Both the position numbers and the translations under genes were made by a program. This document shows positions 1 to 7,177 of a stretch of 64,000 bases of DNA, piece after piece. Position 1 is the stretch's first letter. Each line of letters starts with the position of its first letter. A model generated the notes under the pieces. That model was not told the DNA's origin. It ran no database searches and saw only the letters and a list, made by a program, of their open reading frames with translations. This stretch comes from CAVIQK01 sp964613035 (GTDB lineage Bacteria > Bacillota > Clostridia > Christensenellales > DTU072), in contig CAZTFQ010000009.1 in NCBI GenBank assembly GCA_964613035.1, positions 1 to 64,000 on the forward strand, read 5' to 3'.

Positions 1-63
1 TGAAGTGTAGTAGACCTACTCGAACCTCGAGCATCGCAGTCTTGCGTGGTAGGTGTGCTCGGA

Positions 64-91
64 TAATCGAAAAGAACGGATAATCGAAAAT
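64..91. repeat. Tandem copies of the TAATCGAAAA motif at the end of the DegV gene
   Basis: Two direct copies of TAATCGAAAA lie at 64-73 and 81-90; the second extends to the 11-mer TAATCGAAAAT at 81-91, whose last base is the first base of the DegV stop codon complement. The same 11-mer sits in the same position over the stop codon at 4682, where it is one arm of a 124-bp inverted-repeat element. Bases 1-63 are probably the interior of a second, partly captured element. Seen directly; the element identity is inference. Confidence 0.5.
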
Positions 92-981
92 CAGTTTTGA
101 CGGGGCTTGCCGAAAAAATACAAGGCTACGGTTCCGGGACCGGTATGGCTTCCGATAGTGGGACCGACGTAGTATATTTCTACTTTATTTTTCAGATTGG
201 GGAAGCGAGCTTCTATTAGCTGAGCCACGGCACGGGCGTCTTTTCCGCACATAGAGTGGGAGATGTAGCATCTGCCGTCGTAGTCGAGACCGTCGTCGAC
301 GTTTTCTTCCATCTTCTTAACAATCTCTTTTATGACGTTGTTCTTGCCCATAATTTTAAAACGCGGGATGAGGCGACCTTCATTATCCATATTAAGGAGA
401 GGACAAATGCGGAGAGCGGTACCGAACCACCCCGACGCGCGGCTGATTCTGCCGCCTTTTACATAGAAGCTGAGGTCTGTCGAGAAGAACCAGTGATGAA
501 GTCTGAGCTTGTTATCTTCTGCCCATTCATAAAGTTCCGCAACAGACATACCTGCGTCTCTGAGGTCTGCGAGGGTCTCCATAAACATACCGTAACCGGA
601 AGAGGCTCCGAGGCTGTCCACGACGAAGATTTTCCGCTCGGGGTACTTTTTAAGGAGCTGAGTGGCGGCGATTTTCGCGGCGTTGTAGACTCCGGAGATC
701 CCCGAAGAGAGGCTGACGTGAATTATATCTCTGCCTTCTTCCAAAAACTTAGAAAAGTATGCGGTGAACTCATCCACGTTGACCTGGGACGTTTTGCCGT
801 CGGCGCCTTTTATCAAAGCGCCGTAGAAGTCCTCGGGCGCCATCGAAGTGAAGAGGTCGTCCTCGTACTGTTTTCCGTCCAGCATATAATGGAAGCAGAC
901 GAATTCTATATCGCGCTCGTGCATACGCTCTACGGTAAGATCCGCGGTAGAGCAGCAGCTTAAAACATATTTTTTGTTCAT
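91..981 (-). CDS. DegV family (EDD domain) fatty-acid-binding protein
   Basis: A 296-residue cytoplasmic protein of the DegV family, which binds long-chain acyl chains; members related to FakB present fatty acids to a kinase for phospholipid synthesis. The sequence shows the N-terminal strand and Ser region (VLSCCSTADL), the conserved SLSSGISGVYNAA motif near residue 95, VDSLGASSGYG near 123, and the C-terminal GPTIGSHTGPGTV, so the protein is full length. Start ATG at 981 has AGGAGG a few bases upstream. It lies 45 bp after the DUF6320-type gene on the same strand and is likely co-transcribed with it and the acyltransferase, which would fit a lipid or acyl-transfer theme. No FakA homologue is in the window, so the FakB role is not established. 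Confidence 0.9.
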   Translation of the reverse strand: MNKKYVLSCCSTADLTVERMHERDIEFVCFHYMLDGKQYEDDLFTSMAPEDFYGALIKGADGKTSQVNVDEFTAYFSKFLEEGRDIIHVSLSSGISGVYNAAKIAATQLLKKYPERKIFVVDSLGASSGYGMFMETLADLRDAGMSVAELYEWAEDNKLRLHHWFFSTDLSFYVKGGRISRASGWFGTALRICPLLNMDNEGRLIPRFKIMGKNNVIKEIVKKMEENVDDGLDYDGRCYISHSMCGKDARAVAQLIEARFPNLKNKVEIYYVGPTIGSHTGPGTVALYFFGKPRQN

Positions 982-1026
982 ATATCCTCCTATAGTATAT
1001 GGCTTACGCCGTCAAGGCGTAGATTG

Positions 1027-1707
1027 TTAGAAGAAAAATCTCTTTTTTACCTCGCTGTACAGGACATCCTTTCCGAAGATGAAAGAAAAGAGAACCGTAA
1101 TGAGACCGAGGCCGAAAGTCGCTGTGGACGCTATCCAATTATAACCGTCGTACCCTTTAGAGAGCAAGTAATTGAGAGGGAGCATACCGATCATCAAGAT
1201 AGCCAGACAGAACACGTGGAAAGCGTATCTGTACCACTTATGCGAGATGAAGACCGTCATCATCACGACCACGTCGAGGACGAAGAGAATTGCGGGGACG
1301 GCGTAAGAGACTGCCGCGTAGAGGGCTCCGTAATGGAGAGACACGAGAAATGCCAGCACTACCAACCAAAACGCCACTCTGAAGTATATAGATCTGAGAT
1401 CCGCGCGGAAAAACAGATGTTGACCTATAAGGAGCCAGAAAAATCCTACGGAAGCGACTCCTATGTAGAATATTCCCCAGACCTTAGAGAGCACGGACGA
1501 TACGAACAACGCCGTCAGAATGAAGATGGACAAGACGATAAAGATGTCTTTTACTATCTTTTTTGCGGACTTGATTTTCAATTTGGAATTATACGGAGCG
1601 AAGGAAAATTCTTTTTCCGTATCTGCATTGGAAAGTCCCGCGCCGCAGAGCGGACAATTATCCTCGTAATCGGGGTTGTAGGTTTTACAAGCCTTACAAT
1701 ATTTCAT
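1027..1707 (-). CDS. Zinc-ribbon plus multi-span membrane protein (DUF6320-like)
   Basis: A 226-residue membrane protein. The N-terminus carries a CxxC zinc ribbon (YCKACKTYNPDYEDNCPLC, residues 3-21), followed by a cytoplasmic linker and about six hydrophobic segments from residue 52 to 212, ending in a basic tail. This architecture matches proteins I know as DUF6320, often encoded beside condensation/acetyltransferase-like proteins; the family name is from memory. Function is unknown. The ATG at 1707 overlaps the upstream stop codon by 4 nt (ATGA) and has GGAGG six bases before it, so it is translationally coupled to the HTH-acyltransferase gene. Confidence 0.8.
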   Translation of the reverse strand: MKYCKACKTYNPDYEDNCPLCGAGLSNADTEKEFSFAPYNSKLKIKSAKKIVKDIFIVLSIFILTALFVSSVLSKVWGIFYIGVASVGFFWLLIGQHLFFRADLRSIYFRVAFWLVVLAFLVSLHYGALYAAVSYAVPAILFVLDVVVMMTVFISHKWYRYAFHVFCLAILMIGMLPLNYLLSKGYDGYNWIASTATFGLGLITVLFSFIFGKDVLYSEVKKRFFF

Positions 1708-3182
1708 TTGACGCCTCCGTTGGCTTCCACGTACACTTCAAGTCCTTCTTCCGTCAACGTGCGGACGAATTCTCTCTCGAGCTTGGCACTGACGTAAGTA
1801 CGTGCGAAAGTCAGTACACAACGGTCTCCGAAGCTGACTCCCGCGAGCTTATGTCCGTTGCCTTTAGGTTCCTTAAGAGAAAACTCCACTCTGTCGACTA
1901 TCTCGAAGAGTTCTTCCGGAGGATCCAGTCTGCCGTAGTTGGAGAAGTCCATAGAGACAGCCTTGTTATCCAGAATGAGCTTAGTCATAAACAACCCCAC
2001 GTCTTTTAAGGGAAGAGGCGCGAGCGAAATGATTTTGTTACGCTCTTCTCTCATATTGGCGTTGATGTTTTCTTGCAGATACTTCTCGTTGAGCTGGTCG
2101 CGGAAGCATTCTTTGACGGCGGCGACGTAGTCGGAGACTTCGGCTTGCTTATCTTTTAGCGTAACGTCTAAGAAGTACGAGAAATTACGTATCGTCTCCG
2201 AAGAAAAATATTTACGGAGATTGACCGGCACTCTGATGTTGATATCCTTTTCAGACCCGTCGCGGTCTCTCATCTCGAAAAGTATCTTGAAGAGTACGGC
2301 GAGGACGTACTCGGTGATGGTCGCGCCGTATTCTTTTGCCTTACGATTAAGCGCGGACGCGGAAGTGACGACGTGCGTAAGGACCGCGTGGCGGGCTTTG
2401 GTTCCCTTGGGGATATAGATGAAGTTGATTTTTCTCTTAGCGTAATTCTTCTTCTCCGCGAAGACCTGGAAGCTGTCCTCTATCTCTGCGGGAGTGGGAA
2501 GGTCTCGGGCGCTTTTTGCGGAGCGATAATCGGATATTACTTTGCCGCTCTTCAGCTCGTAATATCTGGCGAGAAGGCTCATCAGGAATATGGATCCGCC
2601 CGTACCGTCGGTGATGCTGTGGAAAAACTCGCATCCTATTCTGTAGTCGCTGTACACCACTCTGAAGAGATATCTTTTCCCGTCCAAAGGAATGGGCTGG
2701 AAGGAATATAACGTCTCCTTCTCCGTCTTAGGTTTGAAAGGCAATCGTTCGAAATAATACCAGAAGAAGCCTCTCTTAATGGTAACCATCAATGACGGGA
2801 AGCGTTGAACCAGATCGTCGAGAGCCTGCTGGAGTATCTTACCGTCGACGCGCTCTTTCATAACCGCGGCGAATCGGAACAGCGTACTATAATCGTCGGT
2901 AGACGAGGACGGATACACCTTGGCGGCGTTGTCCAGCTTATACCATTCCGTCGGGTCGAAGCGGGGTATGTCAACCTTTTTCTCGGCGGTGCCCGCTATC
3001 ATCGCGTCGTACTGGACGCCGAAGTGCCGAGAGATGGTTTCCAGAAGTTTTTCGTCAAAAATGTCCTCTCCCTCTTCCGCTCTGACGACGCTGTCTTCAG
3101 ATATAGAAAACATACGGGCGAATTCTTCTACCGACAAGCCATTATCTTCACGGAGTCTTTTGATAGATTTTGAATATTCCAT
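1704..3182 (-). CDS. XRE-type HTH fused to alcohol-acetyltransferase/condensation-like domain
   Basis: A 492-residue fusion. Residues 1-65 form an XRE/Cro helix-turn-helix (SIKRLREDNGLSVEEFARMF, then a recognition helix). From about residue 75 to the end it resembles the alcohol acetyltransferase/WS-DGAT/condensation-domain superfamily, including the opening substrate segment near 85-135 and HSITDGTGG near 187, a variant of the HHxxxDG catalytic signature with the second His and Asp retained. Such enzymes transfer acyl groups to alcohols or amines, but the substrate here is unknown. The gene is first in a three-gene unit and has a good promoter at 3247-3275 (TTGACT-17-TATAAT). Joining a DNA-binding domain to this enzyme class is unusual; it may be an acyl-CoA-sensing regulator or a locally regulated enzyme. 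Confidence 0.75.
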   Translation of the reverse strand: MEYSKSIKRLREDNGLSVEEFARMFSISEDSVVRAEEGEDIFDEKLLETISRHFGVQYDAMIAGTAEKKVDIPRFDPTEWYKLDNAAKVYPSSSTDDYSTLFRFAAVMKERVDGKILQQALDDLVQRFPSLMVTIKRGFFWYYFERLPFKPKTEKETLYSFQPIPLDGKRYLFRVVYSDYRIGCEFFHSITDGTGGSIFLMSLLARYYELKSGKVISDYRSAKSARDLPTPAEIEDSFQVFAEKKNYAKRKINFIYIPKGTKARHAVLTHVVTSASALNRKAKEYGATITEYVLAVLFKILFEMRDRDGSEKDINIRVPVNLRKYFSSETIRNFSYFLDVTLKDKQAEVSDYVAAVKECFRDQLNEKYLQENINANMREERNKIISLAPLPLKDVGLFMTKLILDNKAVSMDFSNYGRLDPPEELFEIVDRVEFSLKEPKGNGHKLAGVSFGDRCVLTFARTYVSAKLEREFVRTLTEEGLEVYVEANGGVK

Positions 3183-3246
3183 TCCGACTACCTTTTTTTA
3201 GGGATTATGCCTGCAACGACGATACGATAATTACACACACATAGAT

Positions 3247-3275
3247 ATTATAATACAAATAGTTACTTTAGTCAA
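3247..3275 (-). promoter_or_regulatory. Sigma-70 promoter of the HTH-acyltransferase operon
   Basis: On the minus strand TTGACT (3275-3270), a 17-bp spacer and TATAAT (3252-3247) form a near-consensus promoter. The expected start is near 3240, giving a leader of about 58 nt before the ATG at 3182. It is divergent from the mnmA promoter, with 77 bp between the -35 boxes. Confidence 0.75.
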
Positions 3276-3352
3276 TCTTAAATATTACGGGCACCGCAAT
3301 ATATATTTCAATCGAACGGATCGGAGAATAAAAAGGCGAGGTTTTCATTCCG

Positions 3353-3382
3353 TTGACTTATATCGGGACGGGGTGATATACT
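3353..3382 (+). promoter_or_regulatory. Extended -10 promoter of mnmA, 8 nt from the start codon
   Basis: TTGACT at 3353-3358, an 18-bp spacer ending in TGA, and TATACT at 3377-3382 (TGnTATACT, an extended -10). Only 8 nt separate the -10 box from the ATG at 3391, so transcription should start at or within about two bases of the start codon. There is no Shine-Dalgarno sequence in between. Confidence 0.7.
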
Positions 3383-3390
3383 TAATTATT

Positions 3391-4464
3391 ATGACAAAAG
3401 TCGTCGTCGGAATGTCGGGCGGAGTGGACTCGTCGGTCGCCGCCGCTATACTCAAAGAACAAGGCTACGAAGTAGTCGGACTCTTCATGCGCAACTGGCG
3501 CGAGGAAGAAGGCGGTGCGTGCACTGCGGAAGCGGACTACGCGGACGTCAGGAGAGTGTGCAACGCTCTGGATATACCCTACTATTCGATCGACTTCTCC
3601 AAGGAATACTACGAGAGAGTATTCAAACTATTCGTCGACGAATACAAGGCAGGCAGAACGCCCAATCCGGACGTGCTGTGCAACAGAGAAATCAAATTCG
3701 GTCCGTTCAAAGACTTCGCGGAAAAGCTGGGGGGAGATCTCGTCGCCACGGGGCACTACTGCGGGATACTGCATAGAGACGGCAAGACGTATTTAAGACG
3801 CGCTCTGGACGACAACAAAGACCAGACGTATTTCTTATCCGCCGTATCCGAAAAGCAATTAAAAAACGTTGTTTTTCCTCTAGAAAACATCGAGAAACCC
3901 GAAGTAAGAAGGATTGCGGAAAAATACAATCTCGCCACCAAAGCCAAGAAAGATTCCACGGGGGTGTGTTTCATCGGCGAAAGAGACTTCAGAAAATTCT
4001 TAAAAGAATACATTCCGATGAAAAGAGGCGACATACTAGATATGTCGGGCAATAAAGTCGGAGAACACGACGGAGTTTTTTATTATACCATCGGACAACG
4101 GAAAGGCTTCGGCATAGGCGGAGGCGGCAACGGAGAACCGTGGTACATAATCAAGCGAGACGTCAAGAACAATATTCTGTACGTCAATCAAGGGGAGTGT
4201 GACGAGCTCTTCTCCGACAGACTGATAGCCGAAAACTTCAACTTCATAACGGACAAAGTCAAAGACGGCGGACGATACAGAGCCAGAATACGTCATCGTC
4301 AACCCTTGCAACCCTGCACCGTGCACTATATCGACGATACTACTCTGGAAGTCGTATTCGATACCAGACAACGCGCCGTCGCCCCGGGGCAATATTGTGT
4401 CCTGTACGACGACCCCGATTTAACGGACGACGGTATATGTTACGGCGGCGGTATAATAATATAA
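3391..4464 (+). CDS. mnmA: tRNA-specific 2-thiouridylase MnmA
   Basis: A 357-residue enzyme that thiolates U34 of tRNA-Lys, -Glu and -Gln using ATP and a persulfide donor. It shows the PP-loop SGGVDSS near residue 9, the catalytic Cys in NPDVLCNREIKFG (near 100), the second Cys in STGVCFIGERDF (near 197), the central IGQRKGFGIGG segment and the C-terminal beta-barrel. Full length. A GTG at 3373 would add six residues but lies inside the predicted promoter; the ATG at 3391 places MTKVVVGMSGG at the usual N-terminus. Single gene with its own terminator at 4501-4530. No ribosome site precedes it, which suggests leaderless translation. No cysteine desulfurase gene is adjacent. Confidence 0.96.
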   Translation: MTKVVVGMSGGVDSSVAAAILKEQGYEVVGLFMRNWREEEGGACTAEADYADVRRVCNALDIPYYSIDFSKEYYERVFKLFVDEYKAGRTPNPDVLCNREIKFGPFKDFAEKLGGDLVATGHYCGILHRDGKTYLRRALDDNKDQTYFLSAVSEKQLKNVVFPLENIEKPEVRRIAEKYNLATKAKKDSTGVCFIGERDFRKFLKEYIPMKRGDILDMSGNKVGEHDGVFYYTIGQRKGFGIGGGGNGEPWYIIKRDVKNNILYVNQGECDELFSDRLIAENFNFITDKVKDGGRYRARIRHRQPLQPCTVHYIDDTTLEVVFDTRQRAVAPGQYCVLYDDPDLTDDGICYGGGIII

Positions 4465-4500
4465 GAATTAATAACTCACCTAAACAAATTAAAATGCGCT

Positions 4501-4530
4501 AAAAATGACGTCCGTCGGGACGCCATTTTT
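4501..4530 (+). terminator. Intrinsic terminator after mnmA
   Basis: A 13-bp stem with one A-C mismatch (AAAAATGACGTCC paired with GGACGCCATTTTT) and a four-base loop, ending in five Ts and followed by T-rich sequence. The A-run on the left arm means it could also act on the opposite strand. Confidence 0.8.
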
Positions 4531-4558
4531 GATTTATTTTTGGTTTTGATTATGGGTT

Positions 4559-4682
4559 ATTTTCGATTAGATTGGTGCGTATAGAAGGCAAGGGAGTAAC
4601 ACAGCCGCGACGTGTACTATAACGTACTCGAGCGGTGAGTAACGCACCTTAACGCACTAGACGCGCCGAGATAATCGAAAAT
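4559..4682. repeat. 124-bp intergenic element with 11-bp terminal inverted repeats
   Basis: ATTTTCGATTA at 4559-4569 and its perfect complement TAATCGAAAAT at 4672-4682 bound an AT-moderate interior with no ORF. The right arm overlaps the stop codon of the lipoprotein gene by one base. The same 11-mer abuts the DegV stop at 81-91. This resembles a miniature inverted-repeat element or a dispersed intergenic repeat; no flanking target duplication is evident. Confidence 0.55.
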
Positions 4683-5230
4683 TAGTTGGCAGCTTTAACG
4701 GCGTTCTTAGTACCTACTACGAGCGCTACTCCGCTTCTGCCGACGGCATATTGTTTAAGATGATCCATAGCCTCGTCATAACTCTTTTGGAGATCTTCCT
4801 TTTCTTCGTCGGTAAGATTCTCTTCAAGGGCTTCTTCATAGAAAGATTTTAGTTCTTCTTTCATCTCGGAAATAACGTTCTTGACTTCGGTCTCGATGGC
4901 TTTTGCCTTTTCTTCTTCCTTAAAATAGAGAGCAAGGATGAAGTCTGCCTGAGCTTCGTCTTCTCCGGAGGTAATCTTAATGCCGGCTACTATGGAGTCG
5001 AGGTCACCGCTTTCGAATTGCAAATCTTCCGTAGGGAAGCATTTGTTTACCAGCGCTATGGCAGAATCCATAATCAACGCGGTCCTGGCGTGGATTGCGG
5101 TATATCCGTTTTCTTTAAGATTGGCTTCCGCTTCCGCGGGGTCTTGAGGCACGTTGACACAACCGACCATGGCTACTGCCATAACGGCGATCAATGCTAC
5201 TACTGCTGTTATCGATAAAAACTTTTTCAT
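4682..5230 (-). CDS. Small lipoprotein of unknown function
   Basis: A 182-residue secreted protein. The N-terminus has MKK, a hydrophobic stretch (residues 5-22) and the lipobox AMVGC with Cys at 24, so it should be lipidated and anchored to the outer face of the membrane. The mature part is strongly acidic with long helical stretches; residues 100-160 are rich in E and K (FKEEEKAKAIETEVKNVISE) and probably coiled. I do not recognise a family. Start ATG at 5230 has AAGGAG eight bases upstream and a consensus promoter at 5269-5297, so it is a single-gene unit. Its stop codon is overlapped by the inverted-repeat element. Confidence 0.8.
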   Translation of the reverse strand: MKKFLSITAVVALIAVMAVAMVGCVNVPQDPAEAEANLKENGYTAIHARTALIMDSAIALVNKCFPTEDLQFESGDLDSIVAGIKITSGEDEAQADFILALYFKEEEKAKAIETEVKNVISEMKEELKSFYEEALEENLTDEEKEDLQKSYDEAMDHLKQYAVGRSGVALVVGTKNAVKAAN

Positions 5231-5268
5231 AATAAATCTCCTTGTTTTTATTTTGAGTTTATATTGTG

Positions 5269-5297
5269 ATTTTATAATACTCGAAAGACTTTGTCAA
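5269..5297 (-). promoter_or_regulatory. Promoter of the lipoprotein gene
   Basis: Minus-strand TTGACA (5297-5292), a 17-bp spacer and TAAAAT (5274-5269). The leader would be about 30 nt, ending in the AAGGAG site before 5230. Confidence 0.75.
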
Positions 5298-5345
5298 TAT
5301 ATATTTTTAGCGACGATGAAAATTTCAACACAATCGTCTAAACTG

Positions 5346-6464
5346 TCAAGATAGTTTTTTGGGAGGTTTTTTGCCGAGGTAGCAATACTCTCTTATCTGA
5401 ATATTGGCATTGAAGAGCTTGCGGTTTTTGTCAGCGCGGCGACCGAAAGTTTTTTCAAAGCCGTCGAGGGAGGTTACCAAATACAGGCTCCAATCGGGGA
5501 GTGCGAAGAAGGTGCGGGAAAAATCGGCGTACAATTCTCGGACGGATTTTTCGGTCATCAAGCGCTCTCCGTAGGGGGGATTGGTCACGATCACGCCGTA
5601 AGGGTGAGATGAGACTAGACGTCTAGCGTCCATTACTTCAAAGTGAACTTTATCTTTTAATCCGGCACGCTCGAGATGTCTCCGAGACAACTTAACGGCG
5701 TCTCTATTGATATCGTATCCGTATATTCTGAATTTTTTATCTCTGACGATTGCGTCGGAGGCGTCTTTCTTAACGGAAGCGAGGATACTCGGGTCTATGA
5801 AGGAATAATTCTCGAACGCAAACGTTCTGTTAAGTCCCGGAGCGATATCGTGAGCTATCATGGCGGCTTCTATGGGGATGGTTCCGCTACCGCAAAACGG
5901 GTCTACGAGGATACGGTCGGGATTCCAAACGGAGAGCTCGAGAAGAGCTGCGGCGATGGTTTCTTTAATCGGGGCTTCCGCCACGTAGTCTCTATATCCG
6001 CGCTTATGCAGTCCCGCTCCCGAAGTATTGATTAAGACCGACACGACGTCGCGGACTATCTCGACGTCTATAAGAAGAGGCGCGCCGTCCTCGTTCCAAT
6101 AGCCTTTTGCGATAACCGAGAGAATCGCTTTTTTTGAAACGCTCTGTATTGCCGACAACGCGAACAGCGTACTGTCGGTAGAACGGGCGTTGACCACGAT
6201 ACGGGCATTCTTATGTACGAATGCTCGCCAGTCGATTGCTTTTATTCCGTCGAAGAGGTCGTCGAAAGTGGTTGCGGGGAATTCCGAAACGAGTATCGAA
6301 ACTCTGTCCGCGGTACGCAACTTCACGTTAAGCTCGACCACGTCTTCCGCGGTGCCGTCGAAGACGAAGCGACCGTTAAACGCGCCTGCCTCTATCCCGA
6401 GACGTTTTAATTCCAATTTGGTTGCGGTCTCTATGCCGAAACCGCTATGCACGACCAATTTCAT
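5346..6464 (-). CDS. rlmL: THUMP-domain 23S rRNA guanine-N2 methyltransferase (RlmL/YpsC type)
   Basis: A 372-residue SAM-dependent methyltransferase predicted to methylate a guanine N2 of 23S rRNA. A ferredoxin-like/THUMP region occupies about residues 1-155; the Rossmann methyltransferase follows with motif I DPFCGSGTIPIEAA near 190 and the catalytic NPPYGERL near 308. The size matches the single-domain Firmicutes form, not the fused RlmKL of E. coli. It is the last gene of the rpoB operon and overlaps comF by 4 nt (ATGA). No strong terminator follows; a weak GACGAT/ATCGTC hairpin lies just downstream. Confidence 0.9.
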   Translation of the reverse strand: MKLVVHSGFGIETATKLELKRLGIEAGAFNGRFVFDGTAEDVVELNVKLRTADRVSILVSEFPATTFDDLFDGIKAIDWRAFVHKNARIVVNARSTDSTLFALSAIQSVSKKAILSVIAKGYWNEDGAPLLIDVEIVRDVVSVLINTSGAGLHKRGYRDYVAEAPIKETIAAALLELSVWNPDRILVDPFCGSGTIPIEAAMIAHDIAPGLNRTFAFENYSFIDPSILASVKKDASDAIVRDKKFRIYGYDINRDAVKLSRRHLERAGLKDKVHFEVMDARRLVSSHPYGVIVTNPPYGERLMTEKSVRELYADFSRTFFALPDWSLYLVTSLDGFEKTFGRRADKNRKLFNANIQIREYCYLGKKPPKKLS

Positions 6465-7177
6465 CTTGCGAATACTACGGCGAAAACTTGTTTCGCGCCC
6501 TCCTTCTTAAGTATACGAGCGCATTCGTCTATAGTATAACCCGTGGTCATTACGTCATCGACAATTACAATCGTTTTTCCGTTTAAGGCTCCCGACGGGA
6601 GTTTTTCGGTAACCGAAAAGGCGTTCTTAAGGTTTAATTCTCTTTCCTTTTTCGTCAGACGCGCAGAGTCGACGCTTTCTCCGACTCGGTCGAGCGTTTT
6701 CAAAAACTCGACGCCGCATTTCTCGGCATAGGCTTGTGCAAGAATTTTCGCATGGTCGTAGCCTCTTCTGCGGACGGCTTTCTTACCCGAGGGCACGTAG
6801 GTGACGAGATCGACTTCTTCTCCCACGTCGGGCATAAAGTAAAGCATATTGCGATAGAGATAACTTTTGTCGGAATCCTTAAAATCGATAACCATCGAGC
6901 GTGCCAGATCGTCGTAACGTATGACCGAATACGTGCGGTCGAAAGAAAACTTACGTCGACTGCAATTGACGCAGACTCCGTCTACGAGTTTATCGGCGCA
7001 TATCGGGCACAACTCGTCGGTGCGAAAAGTTATATGAGAAAAACAATCTCTGCAGAGTTCCGCTTCCCTATTATCGTCGTCGGTCAGTTCTCTGCCGCAG
7101 GACACGCAAGATACGCCTCTAGGGTAAAAGATACCGATGAGGTAATCTAAAATTTTTCTAAAACGAGACTTAGTCAC
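6461..7177 (-). CDS. comF: ComF family phosphoribosyltransferase-like protein
   Basis: A 238-residue ComF/GntX-type protein. The N-terminal part has a zinc ribbon (CVSCGREL, CRDCF, CPICADKL, CVNC). The C-terminal half is a type I phosphoribosyltransferase fold with the PRPP loop IVIVDDVMTTGYTIDE near residue 212. ComF is needed for DNA uptake in naturally competent bacteria; its biochemical role is unresolved, and no other competence genes are here. The start is set at GTG 7177: a perfect AGGAGG lies six bases upstream and the overlap with recD2 is then only 8 nt, whereas the ATG at 7219 would overlap by 50 nt. It sits between recD2 and rlmL in the rpoB operon. Confidence 0.9.
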   Translation of the reverse strand: MTKSRFRKILDYLIGIFYPRGVSCVSCGRELTDDDNREAELCRDCFSHITFRTDELCPICADKLVDGVCVNCSRRKFSFDRTYSVIRYDDLARSMVIDFKDSDKSYLYRNMLYFMPDVGEEVDLVTYVPSGKKAVRRRGYDHAKILAQAYAEKCGVEFLKTLDRVGESVDSARLTKKERELNLKNAFSVTEKLPSGALNGKTIVIVDDVMTTGYTIDECARILKKEGAKQVFAVVFAR

